DNA of 64,000 nt from Deltaproteobacteria bacterium (lineage in GTDB: Bacteria > Desulfobacterota > BSN033 > UBA1163): positions 1-64,000 of the forward strand of contig JAGVBT010000012.1 in assembly GCA_020059605.1 (NCBI GenBank), in the 5' to 3' direction. Below, piece after piece: positions 19,801 through 27,727 of this stretch. Within the stretch, counting starts at the first letter, position 1, and every line of letters begins with the position of its first letter. The notes under the pieces were generated by a model that was given only the letters and a program-made list of their open reading frames with translations, made no database searches and was not told the DNA's origin. The translations under genes were made by a program, and so were the position numbers.

Positions 19801-19889
19801 AGATTCGGGTTTCACTCGAATACATGAGAGAGAAAAACCCCACCTTTCGGGAACCGATCAACAGAGTGCTCAGTTTAATCGAGGTGTGA
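16848..19889 (+). CDS. DUF1156 / COG1743 adenine-specific DNA methylase with Zn ribbons (PglXI-like)
   Basis: [31 protein letters not shown] (motif I), [25 protein letters not shown] (motif IV), many CxxC pairs. Start at [14 protein letters not shown], outside the MITE. Confidence 0.92.
   Translation: [1013 protein letters not shown]
17976..18047. repeat. GC-rich palindromic repeat inserted in frame in the methylase gene
   Basis: CTCCCCTCCCCTGGCGCCTGCC...GGCAGGCGGGGGAGGGGATGAAGGGGAGGGGG; resembles intergenic GGGGAGAGGATGAAGGTGAGGGG units. Confidence 0.7.
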
Positions 19890-19890
19890 G

Positions 19891-20313
19891 ATGCCTGGCT
19901 ATAAGATGTTTGAAGAGCGTTATCTAAATATTTACAAGGAGGACGGCATTGCTCCCAACGAAATCAAAATCGGTCTTCTCGACTTTCTCCGTGAGTTAAG
20001 AGGTGGAGCCGAAGGAATACCAAGATTATCTTCCTTTATGGTTATCGGTATTGATGAGGTCTTGTATCTGGCAGAAGATCGGGAGAAGATCTCGCTTTCC
20101 ATCCACAAAATCCTCCAATCAGCAGCAGCGACCCTTGAGCGAAAGATGGTCGAGGTGCAGATTTCCTGTAAAGGGAAACTTTTTAAGGCTGATTCTTTCT
20201 GGTTAGAATACCGGATGGGAAAATACCCCATGGATATTATTTTTGGCACTCCAACCAGACTTGAAATCCGGGGACTCCCTGTCTTCGCCACAGGCTTCAA
20301 TTTATCAAGTTAA
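19891..20313 (+). CDS. Uncharacterised protein encoded directly after the methylase
   Basis: 140 aa ORF starting 2 nt after the methylase stop. Confidence 0.7.
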   Translation: MPGYKMFEERYLNIYKEDGIAPNEIKIGLLDFLRELRGGAEGIPRLSSFMVIGIDEVLYLAEDREKISLSIHKILQSAAATLERKMVEVQISCKGKLFKADSFWLEYRMGKYPMDIIFGTPTRLEIRGLPVFATGFNLSS

Positions 20314-20315
20314 TA

Positions 20316-20467
20316 GTAGCACAGGCTTCCAGCCTGTGAACAGGTAGCACAGGCCTCTGGCCTGTGAATAAAAATGGTAGCCCAGGCCTCCGGCCTGTGA
20401 ATAAAAAGCATAAGAGTCAAACCCATGTCGATAACAAAATCAGGTGGCACAGGCTTTCAGCCTGTGT
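20316..20467. repeat. REP-like palindrome cluster upstream of RAYT (4 units)
   Basis: GTAGCACAGGCTTCCAGCCTGTG (20316), GGTAGCACAGGCCTCTGGCCTGTG (20343), GGTAGCCCAGGCCTCCGGCCTGTG (20376), GGTGGCACAGGCTTTCAGCCTGTG (20443). Confidence 0.92.
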
Positions 20468-21006
20468 CCTCTTTTAAGATTACCAGAAGAAACTTGCCTC
20501 ACTGGCAAGAACCTGAAAGGATATACTTCATTACCTGGCGTTGTGCAAAAGAACAGGGTCTCTCTCCAGAAGAACGCACAACAGTGTTGGAAGCAGTTCG
20601 ATACTGGGATAATCGTAAATGGACAGTCTATGCCGCCGTCGTCATGCCCGACCACGTACATGCGTTGGTTCAACCCCTTATTCAGAGTAAAGGAGGAACT
20701 TTCGATTTGGCTGAGATCTTACATAGCGTTAAAAGTTTTAGCGCTCACCAAATAAACCGGCAGAGAGAAAGACATGGGTCTATTTGGCAGGATGAACGGT
20801 TTGATCGCATTGTGCGTGACGAGATGGAATTTAAGGAAAAATGGGAATATATCAGAAATAATCCGGTGAAAAATGCCTTATGCGAAAGTCCGGAAAAGTA
20901 TCCTTGGCTTTATGAGAGAGCCTGGTGGCACAGGCCAGAGGCCTGTGCCACCAGAAAAGTGTCTTTTGGTTTTATTTTTAATAGAGGCCTTAATCTTTCA
21001 AGTTGA
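20425..21006 (+). mobile_element. RAYT: REP-associated tyrosine (Y1/HUH) transposase ORF
   Basis: YFITWRCA, VVMPDHVHALVQPL (HUH), SIWQDERFDRIVRDEMEFKEKWEYIRNNPVKNALC; bracketed by REPs. Confidence 0.93.
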
Positions 21007-21071
21007 TTTAAAGGTGATAGCGCGGGCCTCTGGCCTGTGAATAGATTGGTAGCACGGGCCTCTGGCCTGTG
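20923..21071. repeat. REP-like palindrome cluster downstream of RAYT (3 units)
   Basis: TGGTGGCACAGGCCAGAGGCCTGTGCCACCA (20923), GATAGCGCGGGCCTCTGGCCTGTG (21016), TAGCACGGGCCTCTGGCCTGTG (21050). Confidence 0.9.
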
Positions 21072-21093
21072 TCATTTGAATTTTGGTAACTAA

Positions 21094-23883
21094 ATGGAAC
21101 TTAAGGAGTATACAAAAGTTAAGGTCATCTATCGGCCGGAACTTGGATCAGGAGAGGTGCTCCGGGTAGAGGAGCGACATGGGGAATACCTGGTCGATGT
21201 CGTCTTTGAGAAAGACGGTAAGAGATTCCTTGAGACTTTCCCCCAACATCTCCTGGAACCTGTACCGAACCTCTTACAGCGATTCCAGAAAGGTGAGTCT
21301 GACGATCCTTTAGATTTTTTTTTAAAAAAGTTAGCCTACCAGTTTCCCCTCGAAAATTCCGGCGGCAAACTCTCTAACAGCAGGACGGACCTTCTTCCCC
21401 ATCAAATCCTATTAACGCATCAGGTTGTAAATGCGACGAGACGAAAATTTCTGGTTGCGGATGAAGTTGGTCTTGGAAAGACCATTGAAGTGGGGATGAT
21501 CATAAGGGAACTTTTATCACGAGGAGACGCAAGGCGGATATTAATCGTTTGCCCTGCAGGTCTGATCGAAAACTGGCGAAATGAGATGAGAGACTGCTTC
21601 CGCATCTATTTTGACATCTTCGGCCAGGATTTCACCGATGCAAACCCTCTTGCCTGGGAACGGCATAACCTGGCGATTATTTCAATTGATACGATCAAAA
21701 AACTCCAGAGATTGGAAAAAATGGCCCCAGGGCCGGATTGGGATCTCATTGTTTTCGATGAGGCCCATCATCTCACACGAAAAAAATATGGGAAAAAGAT
21801 CGATATCACTCAGAATTATCGGTTGGCGGAGAGGTTAAAGGGAAAGACGAGAGATCTGCTATTTCTTACCGCTACACCTCATCAAGGGAATGCCTATCAG
21901 TTCTGGTCATTGATTCAACTCTTAGATGATCAACTCTTTGAAGCGCCTGAAGCCATGCAAGAGAATAGAGGCCTTTTAGGTCGGGTAATGTTCCGGAGAA
22001 CCAAAAGAGAGGTAACGGATGCCCAGGGAAACCCAATCTTTATGCGTAGGCAGGTCACCACACAGAAATTCCAGCTTTCTATTCGGGAACAGAGATTTTA
22101 CGATAAACTGACCGATTACCTCAAAGAAGGATACGATGCCGCAGGTTTCGGACAGGATAAGACCACCAAGCAGCAACGGGCCGTTGGGTTTGTCATGGCT
22201 ACTTTCCAGAAGATCATGTCATCCAGCCCGAGGGCTATCAAACAGGCGCTCCGACGGCGTTTGATTGCGCTTTATGCCAGAAAACAGATGGCCCTGGAAA
22301 GCGGATTCCATGGAGGACTGACGAAGGCAGAGATATCTTCAAAAATCGTCCAATATCAAGAATTAATGCGGAGCGTGGTTGCCGATCTGCTTTCATTCAC
22401 CAGGGGCAGGATAGATTACATTGAGGCTGATGCCTACATTACAAGCTTGAAACAGCGACTTAAGAAAAGGCCGAAATTTGAAGAAGAAGTGACCCATTGG
22501 GCGCTGGATGCTACAGAAAAAGAAGACGAGGTCATCGAAGCTAAAGCCAATATCCCAAATGAGGGAGAAAAGGTAAAGGAGCTAATCGACCTGGTAGACG
22601 ACCGTGCAGATAGAAAATATGATACCTTAATCCGTGCCATCGAACAGTTCCGACGGGAAAACCGGGACGAAAAGATGCTCATATTTACCCAATATCTTGA
22701 GACCCTGTATTTTCTCCAGAAGGAACTGGGGAAATATTACCCCCCTGAAAAAATAGCCATTCTCAAGGGAGGCCCTTTGGAGGATAAGATCGCATCCTGT
22801 GAATCCTTCTGGGATGAAAACGGCGCTCAATTTCTTCTATCGACCACAGCCGGAGGAGAGGGGATCAACCTCCAGGTCTGCCGCATTTTATTCAACTACG
22901 ATTTGCCCTGGAATCCCATGGCAGTGGAACAGCGTATCGGCCGAATCCATCGATATGGCCAGACCGAGACAGCTCAGGTTTATAGCCTCGTAGCTGAAGG
23001 GACCATTGAAGAGAAGGTCTATGCGATTCTTGAAGAGAAACTTCTTGAAATCGCCCAAACCATTGGCAAGGTCGACTCTGTAACAGGTGAAGTAACTGAA
23101 GATTTTAGATCAGAGATCCTCGGATTTCTCGGCTCGTCAGCAAATTATCAAGACCTCTATAAGGAGGCGCTCGTCAATCGAGACTATAAACGAACCGAAA
23201 AAGAGATTTCTGAAGCGATCCTCAAGGCGAAGGAAGCAAGCGAGGCGTTGCGGCAACTCACCCAGGATCTCCTAACTTTTAATCTGGAACAATACAAAGA
23301 GCTTGAGGGGAAATTTACCCTCGATGATTTAAGGTGTTTTACGGAAAAGGCGATTTTAAGATTGGGGGGTAGTTTTATCCCTTCAGGAGATATTGTCCAG
23401 ATCACCACTCCTCCAGCACTAAAAAAGTATTCAAATGTAGCCTCCCGATATGAAAATGTGACTTTTTCGCGGAAGATAGCAACCAGAAAGAAAAATGTTG
23501 ACTTGCTTGGGATAGGTCATCCCCTTATGGATGCTTTGATTGATTATTTGAAAGGGGAAGGGATATCTGGAGAGGTATTGATCGCAAAATATGATGCAGT
23601 CCCATCAAACCGTTCGGTACGATATCTATTTATGATAGATTTTGAAAATGGAACCAAAAGAGAACTCTATAAGAAATTTCTGCTCGATGGAGCCGAACTC
23701 CCAGAGGACCTGGTTTTTCTGCAAGACAGCATGTGTAAGGGTGAAACCCCTATTAACATCCTTTCGGATCTTGAAAGTAAAGTAGAGATGCTAATCAGAA
23801 ATGAAGAAGCCAAAATCCGGTCCACTTATGATGGGGTTATCAACATCAGGAATAAATGTGTGGGAATACAACTGATAAATTGA
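21094..23883 (+). CDS. SNF2/RapA-type helicase (BrxHII / DrmD-like)
   Basis: DEVGLGKTIEVGMII (Walker A), VFDEAHHL (DEAH), FLTATPHQGN, LLSTTAGGEGINLQ, PWNPMAVEQRIGRIHRYGQ. Confidence 0.93.
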   Translation: MELKEYTKVKVIYRPELGSGEVLRVEERHGEYLVDVVFEKDGKRFLETFPQHLLEPVPNLLQRFQKGESDDPLDFFLKKLAYQFPLENSGGKLSNSRTDLLPHQILLTHQVVNATRRKFLVADEVGLGKTIEVGMIIRELLSRGDARRILIVCPAGLIENWRNEMRDCFRIYFDIFGQDFTDANPLAWERHNLAIISIDTIKKLQRLEKMAPGPDWDLIVFDEAHHLTRKKYGKKIDITQNYRLAERLKGKTRDLLFLTATPHQGNAYQFWSLIQLLDDQLFEAPEAMQENRGLLGRVMFRRTKREVTDAQGNPIFMRRQVTTQKFQLSIREQRFYDKLTDYLKEGYDAAGFGQDKTTKQQRAVGFVMATFQKIMSSSPRAIKQALRRRLIALYARKQMALESGFHGGLTKAEISSKIVQYQELMRSVVADLLSFTRGRIDYIEADAYITSLKQRLKKRPKFEEEVTHWALDATEKEDEVIEAKANIPNEGEKVKELIDLVDDRADRKYDTLIRAIEQFRRENRDEKMLIFTQYLETLYFLQKELGKYYPPEKIAILKGGPLEDKIASCESFWDENGAQFLLSTTAGGEGINLQVCRILFNYDLPWNPMAVEQRIGRIHRYGQTETAQVYSLVAEGTIEEKVYAILEEKLLEIAQTIGKVDSVTGEVTEDFRSEILGFLGSSANYQDLYKEALVNRDYKRTEKEISEAILKAKEASEALRQLTQDLLTFNLEQYKELEGKFTLDDLRCFTEKAILRLGGSFIPSGDIVQITTPPALKKYSNVASRYENVTFSRKIATRKKNVDLLGIGHPLMDALIDYLKGEGISGEVLIAKYDAVPSNRSVRYLFMIDFENGTKRELYKKFLLDGAELPEDLVFLQDSMCKGETPINILSDLESKVEMLIRNEEAKIRSTYDGVINIRNKCVGIQLIN

Positions 23884-24270
23884 TTGATGGGGTTATATTT
23901 GTGAACAATAAAGTCTGTGGGGTCGGACCAAACCAAGTCTTTGAAATTAGCGAGAAATCTATAAAAATACGCCTGGGAAAAGGGGTTAGAAGGGCATTTT
24001 TGGCCCTGAAAAGGGCTAAATAAGGAGAGGCAAATGGGGTCAAAGCTAAACTATACACTTTACAATAAAGACGAATTAGACGTTTAATTTGGAAGGGGTT
24101 CCTATTTTAAGCAGATTTACATAAAAGAAGAATAGATGACGGGGATAGTGAAACATATCGATTCATGGATGCGCCATATTTGGCTGAAGGTTGTCAAAAA
24201 AGAATACGACAGCAGTAGGATTTTTGAGGAATTCAAAACGCAAGTGTGATGAGACTATTCTGATGGGCGT

Positions 24271-24936
24271 ATGAAAGTATACAAGAAGAAAATTGCTGAT
24301 CGCTATGATGTGTCTGAATTGGTGGATGCCCAATTTGAATCAGGTTCCCGTCGCCGAGTCTTAAAGAATTTGCTTGGAATTAGGCGTAAGCGTGAAATGG
24401 ATCGTCTGGAGGGAATAGAACAACTCCGTGCTCTTCGTGAATTGATAAAGATCTATGGGAAAAATCACCGATTCACCGCTGCTGATATATGCCGAATTCA
24501 TAAAATATGGTTAGGGAACATATACCCTTGGTCAGGAAAATACCGGCGGGTCAACCTCACCAAGAACAACTTTACATTCGCCGCCGCAAGCCAGGTAGGA
24601 CGGCTGATGGAAGAACTTGAAAAGGGGCCTCTTCGTGAGTTCACCCCTTGCAGGTTCGATACGATTGAAAAGACAGTCAAAGCCCTGGCCGTGGTTCACA
24701 CCGAACTGGTGTTGATTCATCCATTTCGCGATGGAAATGGGCGTGTTGCCCGGTTAATGACTACGCTGATGGCATTACAGGCAGGGTTACCGCCCTTGGA
24801 TTTCAGTGGCCTGAAGGGGGATAAAAGAAAGGCGTACTACGCGGCGATACGAGCAGGTCTGGATCGGGACTACAAACCGATGGAGGATGTCTTCAGCGGC
24901 GTGATCCGGGAGACTTTGCGGAAACGTAGGACCTAA
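24271..24936 (+). CDS. fic: Fic family protein, class I-like (no internal inhibitory helix seen)
   Basis: HPFRDGNGRVARLMTTLMALQAGL; KIWLGNIYPWSGKYRRVNL. Confidence 0.92.
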   Translation: MKVYKKKIADRYDVSELVDAQFESGSRRRVLKNLLGIRRKREMDRLEGIEQLRALRELIKIYGKNHRFTAADICRIHKIWLGNIYPWSGKYRRVNLTKNNFTFAAASQVGRLMEELEKGPLREFTPCRFDTIEKTVKALAVVHTELVLIHPFRDGNGRVARLMTTLMALQAGLPPLDFSGLKGDKRKAYYAAIRAGLDRDYKPMEDVFSGVIRETLRKRRT

Positions 24937-25111
24937 TGTGTTTCTCAGAGGTAGAAAGTGATTTCCCCAGCTCCTCCCAATCTAAATGGACGCCTTCGAT
25001 TGCTGTTGAAGAGACGACTGTTTTGGCAAGTAGCGCTTCTCGCCGTTTTGAATCTCTGAGATAAGAATTCGTATTAATCAGGGAGTCTTTACGCACACTT
25101 TTTATTAACAC
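24893..25111 (-). CDS. Candidate Fic antitoxin-like protein carrying an inhibitory motif
   Basis: SYLRDSKRREALLAKTVVSSTAIEGVHLDWEEL; STAIEG fits [ST]xxxE[GN]; convergent with fic. Confidence 0.6.
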   Translation of the reverse strand: MLIKSVRKDSLINTNSYLRDSKRREALLAKTVVSSTAIEGVHLDWEELGKSLSTSEKHIRSYVSAKSPGSRR

Positions 25112-25177
25112 ATTTTTCGCTTTCAGTCTATGGTGAACTGCGAAAGAAGCGGTATTGGCTTAAATAAATAAGCATCT

Positions 25178-25339
25178 ATGGTGTTATACGACGAACTTCG
25201 CTATATTCTCGACCCGAAGGATGTATATGGCCCCGATTTCCCCGGCGAAACCTTCCGTGTCCTCAAAGAAAAGGAGGAAAAGCAATACGGCGGATACCGC
25301 ACCCGCCGTTTGGTTTTGGAAGCATGGGATAATTATTAG
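25178..25339 (+). CDS. Short uncharacterised ORF (53 aa)
   Basis: MVLYDELRYILDPKDVYGPDFPGETFRVLKEKEEKQYGGYRTRRLVLEAWDNY; below the ORF-track cutoff. Confidence 0.35.
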   Translation: MVLYDELRYILDPKDVYGPDFPGETFRVLKEKEEKQYGGYRTRRLVLEAWDNY

Positions 25340-25639
25340 GGCAATGCATAAATCTGACGGTGTTCGATAGAACTGCTGTGAAAGCAGTCACTCTAAAAGA
25401 AAAGCATGGGGATAGAGATAGATGCCTGAATAGAAAGGGGTAAGATATTAATTATGTTGATAAATACGTAGGAATTCTGTAAACTGCAAAAAGGGACAGA
25501 TTGTGGTACTTTTTGCAACTGGAAGATTCAATAGCTTTGAGCCTGTTGATTTAAAGGTGATGGGTATGAGGTACAATATACTGGCCGATTTTGTTGCAGA
25601 TTTACAGAGCAAGGGGCGATATACATTTAGTCATTACCA

Positions 25640-26332
25640 TTAGAACGATAAAGCTGAAGTGACGGCGTGGCAACGGCAGGCCGTGCTGATCAGAATGAGG
25701 CGGTCGGAAGAGCCTGCCTTTTTTATTTCCCTCACTTTTTTCAATAAATCTTCAGATAAATATCCTCCTATTCCTAATCTCAGCTGCTTGCTCCGGATGA
25801 CCTTCGATTCAAAAGGACCGCGTAAATCTTCGAGGATCTTATAAAGAGATTTCCCCCGCTTCCCTCTTGTAACAGTGCAATATCGAGCGGGTTCCGGGCA
25901 ATCCTCCGGGCAGAGGAAATCGGCAATACTTGCGTAGAGGTCTCCTCCTTTGCCTCTCATGGGGTTAGGTAATCCTGTGAAGTCAGGGACCTTCTCCCTT
26001 TTTCCACCCAATGGTTTTAATTGAGAGAGAATAAATTGGAAAGCGAAATGGAAAGGCACTGCAGGAATGATATAGTCAAATAGAGGTCTTTTTGATAAAG
26101 ATCGGTTTAAAAATAACCGCCCATCACAGAGGGCAGTTTCTACTGGAAGATGAGAGAATATTTGAAGGAGTCCTTTTTTCTTAGCGACCATTGCGATCGA
26201 TTCCAATGCTGCTTCAGAGAGGATTGTCTCAGGTTCATTAGAAAATGATTCCTCGAAGAGGCTCAACGAAGAGAAAAACGCCAGGCACAGTGCCAACCGG
26301 GCTGGGGAGGATCGGGAGGACATCCTATACAT
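25640..26332 (-). CDS. Paralogue of 27080..27727 with divergent N-terminus
   Basis: Shares IPAVPFH.AF.FILSQLKPLG, FLCPEDC.EP, GPFESKVIRS.QL and STACRCH.VTSALSF with 27080..27727; no GxGxxG-type N-terminus. Confidence 0.6.
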   Translation of the reverse strand: MYRMSSRSSPARLALCLAFFSSLSLFEESFSNEPETILSEAALESIAMVAKKKGLLQIFSHLPVETALCDGRLFLNRSLSKRPLFDYIIPAVPFHFAFQFILSQLKPLGGKREKVPDFTGLPNPMRGKGGDLYASIADFLCPEDCPEPARYCTVTRGKRGKSLYKILEDLRGPFESKVIRSKQLRLGIGGYLSEDLLKKVREIKKAGSSDRLILISTACRCHAVTSALSF

Positions 26333-27027
26333 TCGGTCTGAATGCGTGAATCGACGGTCTCCGCAAACGTGCGATATTCAATAATACTGCCAGACTTGCA
26401 TGGATAGTTTTCCAATCCTTTAAGCTGTCGGGAGGTCTGGACGCGGCACTCGATCATTCGAAAAACAAAAGAACCTGTTTTTTCTTCCACGATATCCTGT
26501 TTGTTGATGCGTGCATATAAACGGAATTGAAGCGCCGTTTTGAGAGCCTCCAATCCTCCTTGCTCCGGCAGGCCCAATAGAGTTTTGATGCGGTAGGCTT
26601 CATAGGGTGAAAACCGGGTCCAGCAGGTATCATTGCATCGTTTCGCATCAAACATACCAAATTTATTTTCAATAGCCTGAAACCAGACGCCATCATTGGC
26701 CAACCAATTGAGGCAGAGGGCGTCCAGGAGTTCCTCCAGTTGTTTTTCCTCCATCCGGTAGAGAACCGCCGGCAGTCCATCCTGCAATTCAATGTTGAGG
26801 ATTTTTGCAAATCGCTTTGCCTGGATTGCAAAGCTCGTTTCTGCCACCTCTTTTTCTATCTCGAGGGCAGCCTTCATTCCGAACTGGTGTTCCACCTCCT
26901 TGAGCCAATAGCCATAATGGACCATGGTCCGGCGGAGCGCATCTGCCATCCAACGGATTAAAAACTCTTTATTCGGTTTCGGCGAATTTCCCTCGGGCCG
27001 ATCGAGTTCATTTTTTTCACCTTTCAT
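26263..27027 (-). CDS. DUF6125-like Cys-containing protein
   Basis: CRVQTSRQLKGLENYPCKSGSIIEYRTFAETVDSRIQTECIGCPPDP. Confidence 0.65.
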   Translation of the reverse strand: MKGEKNELDRPEGNSPKPNKEFLIRWMADALRRTMVHYGYWLKEVEHQFGMKAALEIEKEVAETSFAIQAKRFAKILNIELQDGLPAVLYRMEEKQLEELLDALCLNWLANDGVWFQAIENKFGMFDAKRCNDTCWTRFSPYEAYRIKTLLGLPEQGGLEALKTALQFRLYARINKQDIVEEKTGSFVFRMIECRVQTSRQLKGLENYPCKSGSIIEYRTFAETVDSRIQTECIGCPPDPPQPGWHCAWRFSLR

Positions 27028-27079
27028 ATCTCTTGACTCCTCCCGTCTGAAATTTGCTCATCGGAATAGATTCCTCCGG

Positions 27080-27727
27080 CTAAAACGATAAGGCCGAGGT
27101 GACCCCGTGGCAGCGGCAGGCCGTGCTGACCAGAATGAGGCGGTCGCTATTTTTTTTCTTCTTCAATTCCTTCGTCAGGTTGATCAACCTCTCAAAGCGG
27201 AATCCTCCCACCCCCTGTCCCAATTGAAGGCTGCGGATCACTTTTGATTCAAATGGACCCTCCAGGTTCATCAACACCCTGAAGAGAGGTTCGGAACGGT
27301 GCTCGCCGGTCACGGAACAATGAAGGGGCTCGGAACAGTCTTCGGGACAAAGGAAATCGGCGAAACTCGTATAGAGGTCGCCCGTTCGGCCCACCGAGGG
27401 ATTGGGCAACCCATGGAGAGGGGGAATCTCGCCCCTTGTCGCTCCCAGGGGTTTGAGCTGTGAAAGAATAAATTCAAAGGCCAGGTGAAACGGGACCGCG
27501 GGAATGACCTGATCGACCCCTTGATCCTCGGATAAAATGTGACGCAGGTAGGCAATGCCATCGCATGCCTTGGTCAAGACCGGAAGGTGAGCCACCCTCC
27601 GGAGCGCCCTCTTGCTTTGATCGACGACGATGATCTTCGAATGCGGATTCTTTTGGAAGAGTGTTGCCGCCGCCCGGCTCCCGAAACGGCCGCATCCGGT
27701 CACAAGGTAGGTCAGGGTCGGCTTCAA
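27080..27727 (-). CDS. NAD(P)-binding Rossmann-like protein (TrkA-N-like N-terminus)
   Basis: LTYLVTGCGRFGSRAAATLFQKNPHSKIIVVDQSK. Confidence 0.65.
   Translation of the reverse strand: MKPTLTYLVTGCGRFGSRAAATLFQKNPHSKIIVVDQSKRALRRVAHLPVLTKACDGIAYLRHILSEDQGVDQVIPAVPFHLAFEFILSQLKPLGATRGEIPPLHGLPNPSVGRTGDLYTSFADFLCPEDCSEPLHCSVTGEHRSEPLFRVLMNLEGPFESKVIRSLQLGQGVGGFRFERLINLTKELKKKKNSDRLILVSTACRCHGVTSALSF

Noticed and set aside
20316-21071. Possible CRISPR array (regular short repeats near a defence locus)
   Set aside because: Repeats are internally palindromic, irregularly spaced, in both orientations and flank a RAYT gene; they are REP elements.
24136-24249. 37-aa ORF upstream of the second fic (MTGIVKHIDSWMRHIWLKVVKKEYDSSRIFEEFKTQV) as a conventional antitoxin
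   Set aside because: No [ST]xxxE[GN] motif and no family match; the convergent ORF at 24893..25111 fits better.
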